From assembly GCA_003695915.1 (NCBI GenBank), contig RFGF01000041.1:1-64000 (forward strand): a DNA stretch of 64,000 nt, given 5' to 3'. This DNA comes from Nitrospirota bacterium. Lineage in GTDB: Bacteria > Nitrospirota > Nitrospiria > Nitrospirales > UBA8639. A program made the position numbers and the translations under genes. Below are positions 26,158 through 35,418 of this stretch, piece after piece. Numbering within the stretch: the stretch's first letter is position 1; each line of letters begins with the position of its first letter. The notes under the pieces were generated by a model, which had not been told where the DNA came from, searched no databases, and saw nothing but the letters and a program-made list of their open reading frames with translations.

Positions 26158-27774
26158 ATGGCTGACGAGACTCCTCGCCCTGCGCTCACATCGTTCCCCG
26201 ATGTTTTACTGCAAAATTTCCGCAAGCTCACGCCCATTCAGCGTGTGGGCTCGTTGGCCCTGTTGGCTCTCGCTATCGCCGTCATTCCGGCACTCGCGTT
26301 GATGGGGCGGGAGCCCGATATGGCCGTCCTCTTTTCGAATTTAGATCCCGAGGATGCCCAAGCCATTGTCGCGACCTTGAATCGACAGGGCATTGCGCAT
26401 GAAGTCAACGCTGCGGGCGACACGATCAAGGTTCCGGCTCATCAGGTTCATGACTTGCGATTACAACTCGCCTCCCAAGGACTACCCGAAGTCGGAGGAG
26501 TGGGCTTTGAGATTTTCGACCAATCAGGATTCGGCATTACGCAATTCGTCCAACAGATGAATTATCGCCGAGCCTTGCAGGGAGAACTGGCCCGGACCAT
26601 TGCCCAGATCGACGCGGTCGAGCGCGTACGCGTGCATCTGGTGTTGCCGGAACGGCGATTGTTTTCGTCGCAGCAGGAACCGGCCCGGGCGGCGGTGGTG
26701 GTGACCCTCAAACGCGGTGCTCGGCTCAAACAGTCGCAAGTGGATGGCATCGTGCACCTAGTGGCGAGCAGTGTCGAAGGGCTCGAACCAGGCAATGTGA
26801 CGGTGGTCGATAGTCACGGACGGGTGCTGAGTCAATCCCACGAAGACGAAGTGATGCAATTGAGCGCGTCGCAGCTCGAAGTGCAGCGTCACGTGGAAAA
26901 GGATCTGGAACAGCGCGTGCAGACCATGCTCGATCGCGTGTTGGGTCTCAATAAATCGGTGGTTCGGGTTTCCGCTCAATTGGAGTTCCGTCATGTGGAG
27001 GTGACCGAAGAGCAGTTCGATCCGGAAAATCAAGTGGTGCGGAGCGAACAGCGGAGTCAAGAAAAGGTGATCGAAGAGCAGCAGGTTTCCGGTGTGCCGG
27101 GGGTACGGTCCAATGTTCCGGATGAAGCGCCTCCGAACAGTGGGGGAGGGCCCAAAGAAGCGAAGCGCAAAAGCGAAACCATCAATTACGAAGTAAACAG
27201 AAAAGTCAGCAAAGTCGTCGAACCGCAAGGTACGATCCGACATTTGTCCGTCGCCGTCCTGGTGGATGGGACCTATGAGCCAGCCGAGGGAAATGGAAGC
27301 GAGGAGGGTCAACAATATATCCCACGTTCCGAAGAAGAAATGGAAAAACTCGTGGCCATTGTGAAAAAGGCGGTCGGCTTTTCTCAGGAACGGGGCGATC
27401 AAATCGAGGTGGTCAATATTCCTTTTGAGTCAACATCGCTGGCTGCAGGTGAGGAAACACTGGGGACGTCGATTCAGAATTTCTGGACGGCATGGGGTCC
27501 GTTGATCAAACCGGCGGTCTTTCTTCTCCTCGGTCTCGCCGTCGTGCTGTTTGTGGTGCGCCCCATGGCGACCCGCCTCACGACGCCGCCACCAGAACCC
27601 ATTGCGCTTCCCGCAGACGGTCTTCCGACGACCGTGTCCGAATACGAAGCGCAAATGTCGGAAAGCCCTGAAGAGCAGGCTATCAAACTGGCTGCGCAAA
27701 ATCCCGCCACGGCCGCCTTTGTTATACGAAGCTGGATCAAAGAAGAGCAGCAGGACAAGCTGGAAAAGGTGTGA
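26158..27774 (+). CDS. fliF: Flagellar MS-ring protein FliF
   Basis: A 538-residue inner-membrane ring protein. The first transmembrane segment is at about residues 30-50 (GSLALLALAIAVIPALALM) and the second at about 441-468 (PAVFLLLGLAVVLFVVRP). Between them are the ring-building motifs, including VGFEIFDQSGFGITQF, RVHLVLPERRLF and LVASSVEGLEPGNVTVVD. The cytoplasmic tail (EEQAIKLAAQNPATAAFVIRSW) is the FliG-binding region. Length is typical. Its stop lies next to the fliG start, consistent with stoichiometric expression of ring and switch. Confidence 0.96.
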   Translation: MADETPRPALTSFPDVLLQNFRKLTPIQRVGSLALLALAIAVIPALALMGREPDMAVLFSNLDPEDAQAIVATLNRQGIAHEVNAAGDTIKVPAHQVHDLRLQLASQGLPEVGGVGFEIFDQSGFGITQFVQQMNYRRALQGELARTIAQIDAVERVRVHLVLPERRLFSSQQEPARAAVVVTLKRGARLKQSQVDGIVHLVASSVEGLEPGNVTVVDSHGRVLSQSHEDEVMQLSASQLEVQRHVEKDLEQRVQTMLDRVLGLNKSVVRVSAQLEFRHVEVTEEQFDPENQVVRSEQRSQEKVIEEQQVSGVPGVRSNVPDEAPPNSGGGPKEAKRKSETINYEVNRKVSKVVEPQGTIRHLSVAVLVDGTYEPAEGNGSEEGQQYIPRSEEEMEKLVAIVKKAVGFSQERGDQIEVVNIPFESTSLAAGEETLGTSIQNFWTAWGPLIKPAVFLLLGLAVVLFVVRPMATRLTTPPPEPIALPADGLPTTVSEYEAQMSESPEEQAIKLAAQNPATAAFVIRSWIKEEQQDKLEKV

Positions 27775-27776
27775 GG

Positions 27777-28772
27777 ATGCCCAGCCGATTGTCCGGGTAT
27801 GAAAAGGCCGCCATTCTCCTTTTGGCCATCGGGGAATCCGCCGCAATCGAAGTCCTCAAGGCGTTGGATCAAAAAGACATCCGCCAAATCGGAACCTATA
27901 TGGGTGCGATGGTCAACGTGGGACATGAAGAACACAAGACCGTGCTGAAAGAGTTCATCGAATTGGCGGGGACGTCCGGGCTGTCTGTCGAAGGCAAAAC
28001 GTACCTGGCGAAGATTTTGAACGCGGCTCTGGGGAAAGATAAAGCCCGTCGGATTTTGAATTCGCTGAATACCTCCGAGAATGCCGGCTTCGAGACCTTG
28101 AAGACGCTGGACCCGGCATCGATTGCCAACATGTTGAGTTACGAACATCCGCAGACAGGCGCTCTCATCCTCGCGAATCTGGAATCAGATCAAGCCGGAC
28201 AGGTGTTGTCCTTGCTGCCGAAAGCCAAGCGGGATGCCATTGTGTACCGGATGGCAACGACCGAAGAAGTCTCGCCGAACATGTTGGAGGAGTTGAATTG
28301 GGTGTTGCAGGAAGAATTGCGAATCGGGGGAGGGCGGAACGCTGTGCCGGTCGGAGGTACTGGATTGGTCGCAGAAATTTTGAACACCGTCAAGCGGAAT
28401 GTCGAAACCGATATTCTTGCCGCGCTGGAGGAACAAAACCCGGAATTGGCCGAGGAGATTCGCTCGAAGATGTTCGTCTTCGAAGACTTGGAAAACCTCG
28501 ACGACCGGAGTATGCAGGAAGTCTTGCGCGAAGTCAGTAAAGACGAGTTGATCTTGGCGCTGAAGGTTGCCGAAGAGCCGCTCAAAGAAAAATTCTTCCG
28601 CAATATGTCCAGCCGCGCAGCGGAGTCGCTCAAAGAAGATATGGAAGCCAGAGGTCCAGCCAGACTTTCCGATGTGGAAGCTGCACAGCAAAATATTCTT
28701 AAGCTCGTCCAAAAAATGGCCAGCGAAGGTCGGGTGGTGTTAGGAGGGAAGGGTGAAGAGCAAATGGTCTAA
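27777..28772 (+). CDS. fliG: Flagellar motor switch protein FliG
   Basis: A 331-residue rotor protein that binds FliF and FliM and interacts with the stator. N-terminal YEKAAILLLAIGE is the FliF-binding domain, the EHPQ motif (LSYEHPQTGALIL) lies at about residue 125, and the C-terminal torque helix region LILALKVAEEPLKEKFFRNMS has the alternating charges of the stator interface. ATG 27777 is chosen with AAAAGG upstream; a GTG at 27771 overlapping the fliF stop is possible. It overlaps fliH by 20 bases. Confidence 0.96.
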   Translation: MPSRLSGYEKAAILLLAIGESAAIEVLKALDQKDIRQIGTYMGAMVNVGHEEHKTVLKEFIELAGTSGLSVEGKTYLAKILNAALGKDKARRILNSLNTSENAGFETLKTLDPASIANMLSYEHPQTGALILANLESDQAGQVLSLLPKAKRDAIVYRMATTEEVSPNMLEELNWVLQEELRIGGGRNAVPVGGTGLVAEILNTVKRNVETDILAALEEQNPELAEEIRSKMFVFEDLENLDDRSMQEVLREVSKDELILALKVAEEPLKEKFFRNMSSRAAESLKEDMEARGPARLSDVEAAQQNILKLVQKMASEGRVVLGGKGEEQMV

Positions 28773-29466
28773 AATCCTCAAAGCCGATCACACCACCATA
28801 CGGATCGAATCCGTGACGATGGACACGTTTCCGGATCCTGATCCGCCCATGCCGCCTCCCGAAGGGAATACCGAGTCCGAGTCCCGGATGGCCGAAGAGC
28901 CGGCACTTGAAGCCCATGATTGTGCACGTCTCCAACACGAGGCCTTTGAGAGCGGATATGCAAAGGGGCTGGAGGAAGGTCGAGCCCAGATGCGCGCTCA
29001 GGCTGAAGCGGAACTGGCGCAGGCGCTTACCTTGGCGACCCAAGCCGGCCTCGCGCATCTGCGAGCGCTGCGGGATGCAGAGCATTGTATCGTGGAATTG
29101 GCGCTAGCGGTGGCCCGTAAAGTGATTCGGCGAGAAGTCACCATCGATAAAGATACGGTTGCGAAACAGGTGCATCATATCGTGCATTCCCTGACGCGAT
29201 CGGCGAGTGTCAGAGTCCGTCTTCATCCGGATGATGCCGAACGGGTCAAGGCCTGTTGTCCCACTAATCGTGAAGGACAGACCGTGGCATTGGTGGTCGA
29301 GCCGGATTCGGCAATGGATCCCGGGGGCTGCGTCATTGAAACTGATAAGGTGATCATTGACGCCTCGATCGAGCAACAACTGGCGATCATACATCAACAT
29401 TTGACCATGCCCTGTGAGTCATCCATTGAACCAGACGATGCACTCCGCCCAGCTTTCACGTCTTGA
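28753..29466 (+). CDS. fliH: Flagellar assembly protein FliH
   Basis: A 237-residue regulator of the FliI export ATPase. It has a proline-rich N-terminal region (DPDPPMPPPEG), a central stretch with GxxxG-like and alanine-rich helices (FESGYAKGLEEGRAQM...), and a C-terminal domain (ALAVARKVIRREV, VRVRLHPDDAERV, GGCVIETD) shared with FliH/YscL proteins. The start is GTG 28753, inside the end of fliG, with AGGAGGGA four bases before it. The C-terminus overlaps the fliI start. Confidence 0.9.
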   Translation: MKSKWSKILKADHTTIRIESVTMDTFPDPDPPMPPPEGNTESESRMAEEPALEAHDCARLQHEAFESGYAKGLEEGRAQMRAQAEAELAQALTLATQAGLAHLRALRDAEHCIVELALAVARKVIRREVTIDKDTVAKQVHHIVHSLTRSASVRVRLHPDDAERVKACCPTNREGQTVALVVEPDSAMDPGGCVIETDKVIIDASIEQQLAIIHQHLTMPCESSIEPDDALRPAFTS

Positions 29467-30769
29467 CGCCCTAGAAACCGTTAGCGTGTACGGCCGTGTG
29501 GTCAAAGCCGTGGGCCTGACGGTGGAAGCCACGAGCCCCGTTGCCACCATAGGGCAAGGCTGCCGGATTGTGTGTCGGAATGGCTCTGTCCTGGATGCGG
29601 AGGTCGTCGGGTTTCGTGGCGAGACGGCTTTGTTGATGCCGCTTGGGGAAGTCCGGGGTATTGGACCCGGGGATCGGGTGCTGTTCGAGGCGCACCCGTT
29701 ACACATACCCGTGAGCCCTTTGTTGTTGGGACGCGTTGTCGATGGTCGAGGACAAGCCATCGATGACGGTCCTCCCATTCCGGCAACGCTCCGGTATCCG
29801 CTGTATCGCCAGCCTCCTCATCCATTGGAACGTGAACGAATTCGGGAGCCGTTGGATCTCGGCATTCGGGCCATCAATGCGTGCTTGACGTGCGGGGTCG
29901 GACAAAAACTCGGCATCTTTGCAGGGAGCGGAGTGGGCAAAAGTGTACTGCTGGGCATGATGTGCCGCTATGCCCGAGCAGAAATCAATGTCATCGCCTT
30001 GATCGGCGAGCGCGGGCGCGAGGTTCGGGAGTTCCTCGAGCGGGAGTTGGGAGCAGAAGGCCGTCAGCGATCGGTGATCGTGGTGGCCACGTCGGACCAA
30101 CCGGCTTTAGTCCGCCTGCGAGCCGCATATCTCGCCACCGCCATTGCCGAATATTTTCGGGATCTCGGCAAGCACGTTTTGCTGATGATGGATTCGCTCA
30201 CACGGGTCGCCTACGCACAGCGAGAAGTGGGCCTGGCCGTCGGCGAACCTCCAACGGCCAAGGGCTATCCTCCCTCGGCATTTGCGGTCTTTCCGCAGCT
30301 CTTGGAGCGAACCGGATGCACGCGGGAAGGCTCCATTACCGGTTTGTATACCGTGTTGGTGGAAGGCGACGATCTCACGGATCCAATTGCCGATTCAGTA
30401 CGGGCGATCTTGGACGGTCATATCGTTTTGTCGCGATCGTTAGCGATGAAAGGCCATTATCCGGCCATCGATCTTCTCCACAGCCTCAGTCGTGTCATGA
30501 GCGATGTCGTTTCGCCTGACCAATTGACGGACGTCCGCCTCCTCTCGCAAGTGATGGCGACCTATCGGGATGCGGAAGAGATGATTCAGATCGGCGCCTA
30601 TCAACCTGGAACGAACCCGCGTTTGGATCTCGCCATCCAGATGCACGAAGCGATTGTACAGTTTCTTTGCCAGGATCGCGAGGAGCGCGCATCGATGGCA
30701 AAAAGTTTGCAGGCCCTTCGTGATCTCGTCAACGAGATCGAGAGACGGCGTTCGTCAGAAACGAGGTGA
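29414..30769 (+). CDS. fliI: Flagellum-specific ATPase FliI
   Basis: A 451-residue F1-beta-like ATPase that energises or aids flagellar protein export. The Walker A loop GSGVGKS is near residue 172 (IFAGSGVGKSVLLGMM), the conserved GERGREVREF follows, and Walker B lies in LLMMDSLTRVAYAQRE. FPQLLERTG and GHIVLSR are further family motifs. The initiation codon is uncertain: GTG 29414 overlaps fliH by 53 bases, and ATG 29438 would remove eight residues; neither has a strong ribosome binding site, which suggests coupling to fliH translation. Confidence 0.95.
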   Translation: MSHPLNQTMHSAQLSRLDALETVSVYGRVVKAVGLTVEATSPVATIGQGCRIVCRNGSVLDAEVVGFRGETALLMPLGEVRGIGPGDRVLFEAHPLHIPVSPLLLGRVVDGRGQAIDDGPPIPATLRYPLYRQPPHPLERERIREPLDLGIRAINACLTCGVGQKLGIFAGSGVGKSVLLGMMCRYARAEINVIALIGERGREVREFLERELGAEGRQRSVIVVATSDQPALVRLRAAYLATAIAEYFRDLGKHVLLMMDSLTRVAYAQREVGLAVGEPPTAKGYPPSAFAVFPQLLERTGCTREGSITGLYTVLVEGDDLTDPIADSVRAILDGHIVLSRSLAMKGHYPAIDLLHSLSRVMSDVVSPDQLTDVRLLSQVMATYRDAEEMIQIGAYQPGTNPRLDLAIQMHEAIVQFLCQDREERASMAKSLQALRDLVNEIERRRSSETR

Positions 30770-30771
30770 TC

Positions 30772-31236
30772 ATGAATTGGTCCACGCTGCTCCGCTTTCG
30801 TCGAAACGTCGAAGACTTGATTCGGGAACAAATCGCCCTGTTGGAGTGGGAACGTAGCCAGGAATGCGCAAAACAGGATCAATTGCGTCGAGACATGCAC
30901 GAAGTGGCGCTAGCACTCGAACGCCATTTACGCAGCGGCGTAGAAACTGTTTTTGCCGAGCAACGCTATCGATGGCTGGATCGTATGGGATCCGCGTTGG
31001 AGCAAGGGGTGGAGCGGCTGCACAAGATGGATCAACAATTGGTCGAGCTCCGCAAAAAACTCGCCAAAGCCTATCAAGCCCGTCGCGTGATCGAACTCGT
31101 CATTGCCAAAAAAGAAGCCGCCGTCTTGCGAGACATCGCTAAACGAGAGCAGCGCGTGATGGAAGAAGTGGGCGTGCGCCGGTACCGTGCGCGCGGCAGG
31201 CGACATCTGCTCGAACCTATCGCTGACCAAGAATAG
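30772..31236 (+). CDS. fliJ: Flagellar export chaperone FliJ
   Basis: A 154-residue, almost wholly coiled-coil protein, the expected size and character of FliJ, which sits as a stalk in the FliI ring. The N-terminal LLRFRRNVEDLIREQIA and the central LDRMGSALEQGVERLHKMDQQLVELRKKL heptad patterns are visible, and the sequence ends with a basic segment. It begins two bases after fliI with ACGAGGTG before ATG 30772. Sequence conservation in this family is low; the call rests on position, size and coiled-coil pattern. Confidence 0.85.
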   Translation: MNWSTLLRFRRNVEDLIREQIALLEWERSQECAKQDQLRRDMHEVALALERHLRSGVETVFAEQRYRWLDRMGSALEQGVERLHKMDQQLVELRKKLAKAYQARRVIELVIAKKEAAVLRDIAKREQRVMEEVGVRRYRARGRRHLLEPIADQE

Positions 31237-31243
31237 GTGAACG

Positions 31244-31867
31244 GTGAAATTTTTGCCGCATACGGTCATTTTGCCCTGGTGGCTAGTCTTGAGTGTCTTG
31301 GGTTTCACAGCCGTAGTCACCGTGGCGCAGACTGCGCAAACGACGCATAAAGGTGATTCGGAAGCGCCGCATGATATGGTTAGCGAGCCTCAGGCCGCCG
31401 AGTCCGAGGAATCGGAAAGCGACAAGGGCCCATCGCTGCAACAAGAACGCTCGCTGATTGAAGAACTGCGAGCACGGTTGCAGGCGCTGAAGGAACGGGA
31501 ACAACGTTTGCTAGAACGAGAGCAGCGACTCGAGGGACTCAAGCGAGATTTAGAAAAACTCGCCACGGCTCAACAACAAGAAGCGGAACGGCTGGCAAAA
31601 GCCGCAGAAGAACTGGAACGGAAGAAGCGGATGCTCGCTCAAGAGGATCCCTCGCTCAAACACTTACGAAAAGTGTATGCAGCTATGGATCCCGAAGAAG
31701 CGGCCATGCGAATCGAAGCCATGAAGGAATCGTTAGCGTTGGAAATTTTAGCCGGGCTCAAGGAAAAGACAGCGGCCGGTGTGCTGGCTGGCGTGGAACC
31801 CCAAAAGGCTGCGCGCTTATCAGAAGGGCTTCGGCAATATCGCCAACGAAAATTGGCGGAGCCATAA
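31244..31867 (+). CDS. MotE-like protein with coiled coil and MgtE_N-type domain
   Basis: A 207-residue protein. One N-terminal membrane segment (WWLVLSVLGFTAVVTVA) is followed by a long, strongly charged coiled coil (about residues 65-135), then a compact domain (LRKVYAAMDPEEAAMRIEAM through GVEPQKAARLS) like the intracellular N domain of MgtE. This layout matches MotE/YlxF-type proteins found after fliJ in many flagellar operons; MotE is known in some bacteria as a periplasmic chaperone for the stator protein MotB. The start is GTG 31244 with AGGTGA upstream. motA and motB are not in the window. Confidence 0.75.
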   Translation: MKFLPHTVILPWWLVLSVLGFTAVVTVAQTAQTTHKGDSEAPHDMVSEPQAAESEESESDKGPSLQQERSLIEELRARLQALKEREQRLLEREQRLEGLKRDLEKLATAQQQEAERLAKAAEELERKKRMLAQEDPSLKHLRKVYAAMDPEEAAMRIEAMKESLALEILAGLKEKTAAGVLAGVEPQKAARLSEGLRQYRQRKLAEP

Positions 31868-33280
31868 ATGCTGGATGCGATTGCTCAAGCAATGCCGACA
31901 TTGCCGATACCCTCGGAGACAGGGAAGACGGCTTCTTCGAAAAGCGCGTTCGAGCTCGACCTAACTTCCAGCACATCGTTCGGTCCCATCTTCGCGATGT
32001 CCCAGCAGAAACCGTTACAGAATGGTGGCGATGAGCCCGCCTTGGAGCCTCTCGTCGTCGCGGGGCTCGAAGACCCACCAGCGGCCTTCATGCCGCTCCC
32101 TCCCCACTCTATGACGGTGCCGAGCGGCCAACGACTCGCTGGGGATCTATCCGCGGTTCCCTTCAGTGTCCAGACCCGAGTGCTCGACGAACACGTTGCG
32201 TTAGAAAAGATCGCTATCGATATCGGGTATGGAAACCGTCAGGTGCGTGTGAGCGAGCGAGGACTTGCGTCTTTGGCAGAGATGGCACATGGGCAGCCAG
32301 TGGGCTCCCAGTCGGCGCCCTCCGAGCTTGTACCCGGACAACAAGCGCGTACCGAACTGGGTCCTATCGAAAAACCGAGAGCATCGTCGACGGATCTTCA
32401 TTCGAGCGAGAGTCGAATGGGTATTCATGGTCGCCAAGCGCTAGCTCCTTTGCTGGAAGGAAAGGAATTGCAGGATTCGAACGAATCTCCGGCACAAGCT
32501 TTGTCAAATGCCGCACAGCGCTATCTCGGCATACGGGACACGACCGCGCGGTCGCTCGATGAGACCGGCTATCGGTCGCTTGCCGTCGGGGGGATATCTT
32601 CCGAGTCCGCTACGCCCCTTCCCCTTGCAGTTGAGACAACGCAAGCGGGACCGGGCATCGGGGCCCGAGCATCAGCGGATATCGATCGAACTGGAGAACT
32701 GTTGAAGACGGGAGATCGATTGCATCCGGACGAGGTCGGTGCGCTGGCGGATCGACTAGCGGATGAGCGCTCGCGCGACCCATTAGGCGCACAGTTCTTC
32801 ATGCACCATCATCAAATGAAGTCGAGCACACTGACGAAGGACGGACGGGCGGTATCTGTTCCCGGTGCGACTGTCAGCGGCGATCGAACCCCGTCGATGG
32901 CCATGTCCGGGTCTCATCGCTTGCAACTGGATGTTCCCCTGTCACAGACAGCGATGATGCATCTCGATGTCAGTGTCCAGCAACGACAGGTTTCGGCGAA
33001 TTTACTGCTTGACCACCCCGTGATCAAACATCTGGCTGTCCAACATGTATCCGAACTGGAAGATCAATTAGGAATGCTGGGATTCCAACTTCGCGAGTTC
33101 GATGCGCAAACCGATACGAGAGCCGGAAGCGAATCATCGTTCCTGGGCGGTGAACGGAGCTCGGAACGGCATGCGGAACGGCCTAGAGTTCGATCGGTCC
33201 ATCAAGCCGATGACCGCCCGTCCGCTCAATCAGCCGACGCTATCGGTCAGGCAGCAAGCCGAGTCCATGTGATTGCGTGA
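31868..33280 (+). CDS. fliK: Flagellar hook-length control protein FliK
   Basis: A 470-residue protein with a long low-complexity, polar first part and a C-terminal Flg_hook-like domain at about residues 345-425, with LQLDVPLSQTAMMHLDVSV and VSANLLLDHPVIKHL followed by VSELEDQLGMLGFQLREF. FliK is exported as a molecular ruler and switches export specificity from hook to filament. The call depends on the C-terminal domain and on its place before flgD and flgE. It abuts the MotE-like gene without a gap. Confidence 0.85.
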   Translation: MLDAIAQAMPTLPIPSETGKTASSKSAFELDLTSSTSFGPIFAMSQQKPLQNGGDEPALEPLVVAGLEDPPAAFMPLPPHSMTVPSGQRLAGDLSAVPFSVQTRVLDEHVALEKIAIDIGYGNRQVRVSERGLASLAEMAHGQPVGSQSAPSELVPGQQARTELGPIEKPRASSTDLHSSESRMGIHGRQALAPLLEGKELQDSNESPAQALSNAAQRYLGIRDTTARSLDETGYRSLAVGGISSESATPLPLAVETTQAGPGIGARASADIDRTGELLKTGDRLHPDEVGALADRLADERSRDPLGAQFFMHHHQMKSSTLTKDGRAVSVPGATVSGDRTPSMAMSGSHRLQLDVPLSQTAMMHLDVSVQQRQVSANLLLDHPVIKHLAVQHVSELEDQLGMLGFQLREFDAQTDTRAGSESSFLGGERSSERHAERPRVRSVHQADDRPSAQSADAIGQAASRVHVIA

Positions 33281-33321
33281 TCATGGTGAAGCGACGACGA
33301 AACAAACGCGAGGGATAACTC

Positions 33322-34008
33322 ATGAATGTGACGCCGGTACCAGAACGTCTAACCGCAGGGAACGAACACGGTCTGACGGCGGAGAATGTCCAAGCGTTGG
33401 GACGAGAAGTGTTTTTGCGATTGCTCGTGACCCAATTGCAAAGTCAGGATCCGACCAATCCCGTCACCAACGAAGACTTCATCGTCCAACTGGCACAATT
33501 TACGACCTTGGAACAGGCGAACAATACCAATGATCTGCTGGCGAGTTTGGTGGAGCAAAATGATCGGCGTACCCAATTGGATCTGGTCAAGTTGATCGGT
33601 CACGACGTTGTGGCCGAAGGGGATGTCGTGAGTCTTGGGGAGTCCGGCCCGGCCCGGTTGACCTATGTATTGGGCGGCGAAGCGCGCACGGTGGAAATTC
33701 GCATCCTCGACACCAACGGCACGGTGAGGCAGTCCCTTGATGTGGGTCCGCAAGGTGCAGGCTCTCATGATGCAGTCTGGGATGGCAATGTGATCGATGG
33801 CGACCGAGCCCCAGCGGGGTCCTATCGGTTTCAGGTGATCGCTACGGACTCCGGGGGCGGGGCCGTTCCCGTGACCACGTTTCTTCGAGATACCGTGAAA
33901 AATGTGCTGTGGGGCCACGAGACTCCTGTCCTGACCCTGGCAAGCGGAAAAACCCTGTCTTCTTCCGACATCATATCGGTGGAGCGGAACCATACGCCCA
34001 GAGAATGA
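33322..34008 (+). CDS. flgD: Flagellar hook assembly scaffold FlgD
   Basis: A 228-residue hook-capping protein. The N-terminal FLRLLVTQLQSQDPTNPVTN is the strongest FlgD signature, followed by QLAQFTTLEQANN. The C-terminal half carries the FlgD Ig-like/tudor region, with VWDGNVIDGDRAPAGSYRF matching the usual W-D-G-x-N/D pattern. It is preceded by GAGGGATAA. It precedes flgE, the protein it polymerises, and is removed when the hook is complete. Confidence 0.95.
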   Translation: MNVTPVPERLTAGNEHGLTAENVQALGREVFLRLLVTQLQSQDPTNPVTNEDFIVQLAQFTTLEQANNTNDLLASLVEQNDRRTQLDLVKLIGHDVVAEGDVVSLGESGPARLTYVLGGEARTVEIRILDTNGTVRQSLDVGPQGAGSHDAVWDGNVIDGDRAPAGSYRFQVIATDSGGGAVPVTTFLRDTVKNVLWGHETPVLTLASGKTLSSSDIISVERNHTPRE

Positions 34009-34067
34009 TGTGTCAGCACGTATGATCATCAAGTCTCATCTCGAGCGTCCAGCAAGGAGTGTCCATT

Positions 34068-35378
34068 ATGGGAATTACCTCGGCATTTTTTACAGCCACC
34101 AGCGGCATCAATTCGACGAGTCGGGCGTTGTCCGAAATCGGCAACAATCTCGCGAATGCGCAAACCATCGGCTACAAGTCACGAAGCGTCATCTTCGGTG
34201 ATTTATTCGGCGCGACGATCGGCGGTGGAGGGACCACCAATGGGCTCGTGGAAGGTCGAGGCGTGCGCGTGATGGGGATCGATCCGAGTTTTACACAAGG
34301 CTCGTTACAGACGACTTCCAATGCGTTGGATCTCGCCATTGACGGAGATGGATTCTTTTGGGTGAAGGACAGCAATGGAAACGATTTTTACACACGAGCA
34401 GGCCAATTCGGTATCGATAGCTCCGGAAACATTGTCACTCCGGCCGATATGAAATTACAAGGATTTCAAGCCAACTCCAGCGGAACCATTTTGGGTACCA
34501 CCGGTGATTTGATTCTGACGACAACGCAAGAATCGGGATCTGCGACCACGAGCGCTTCTATGAGTGGAAATTTAAAGGCTTCGGAAACGGCGACGACGTT
34601 TGCCATTTCCGATCCGGTCGGGACTTCGCATTTCAGCACAGGCCTCCGCGTGTTCGATTCGCTCGGCGTGGGACATGATTTGACCATTTATTTTACCAAA
34701 ACCGCCGCCAATACCTGGCAATACAACGTCGTGGCGTCGACGTCGGAAGTAAGCTCGACCAGTACCTCGGGAACGAATGCATTGGTGGCCAGAGGAACAT
34801 TGGGATTTACCACGGCCGGGTTGCTGGATACGGAAAGCTCGGTGACGTATTTCAATTCGGGAGGGACCGGTATCGATTTTACGGGGGCGGCGACGGGACA
34901 AACCATTGCGTTCGATTTCGGGACCAGTATTACGACGGATGGCGGGAGCGGAACGGATGGGATGCTCCAGCAAGGCGGGGATTCGGTCCTGCTGACGTTG
35001 AGTCAAAATGGGTTCGCCAATGGGACCCTCGTCGGCACGACGATCGGAGAAAACGGAGTGATTACCGGCCGCTTTTCCAACGGAACCACCCGAAACTTGG
35101 GGCAAGTGGCTCTGGTGCGATTTTCGAATCCGGACGGGCTTCAACCCGTCGGGCGCAATTTGTTTATTCAAACTGCCGATTCCGGTACGCCGCTGAGCGG
35201 CGCGCCGAGTTCGGGGTCGTTTGGAAAAGTGTTTGCCAACACCTTGGAAACGTCCAATGTCGATCTCGGCGATGAATTGGTCAACATGATCACGATGCAG
35301 CGGGGCTTCCAAGCCAATGCGCGCATCATTACCACGACCGATACGCTCTTGGGCGAGTTGGTGAATCTATCACGATGA
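34068..35378 (+). CDS. flgE: Flagellar hook protein FlgE
   Basis: A 436-residue hook subunit. It has the N-terminal axial motif GNNLANAQTIGYKS, the conserved LDLAIDGDGFFWV segment with the FYTRAGQFGID block, and the C-terminal LVNMITMQRGFQANARIITTTD end. The centre is rich in threonine, serine and glycine, typical of the surface domains. The start is ATG 34068, placed eight bases after AAGGAG; a GTG at 34059 overlaps that site and is less likely. It ends the first flagellar operon, tail to tail with the minus-strand regulator at 35419. Confidence 0.95.
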   Translation: MGITSAFFTATSGINSTSRALSEIGNNLANAQTIGYKSRSVIFGDLFGATIGGGGTTNGLVEGRGVRVMGIDPSFTQGSLQTTSNALDLAIDGDGFFWVKDSNGNDFYTRAGQFGIDSSGNIVTPADMKLQGFQANSSGTILGTTGDLILTTTQESGSATTSASMSGNLKASETATTFAISDPVGTSHFSTGLRVFDSLGVGHDLTIYFTKTAANTWQYNVVASTSEVSSTSTSGTNALVARGTLGFTTAGLLDTESSVTYFNSGGTGIDFTGAATGQTIAFDFGTSITTDGGSGTDGMLQQGGDSVLLTLSQNGFANGTLVGTTIGENGVITGRFSNGTTRNLGQVALVRFSNPDGLQPVGRNLFIQTADSGTPLSGAPSSGSFGKVFANTLETSNVDLGDELVNMITMQRGFQANARIITTTDTLLGELVNLSR

Positions 35379-35418
35379 CGGGAATCCTCTTTTCTTTGAA
35401 TGTCGGTGTCCAGGATAC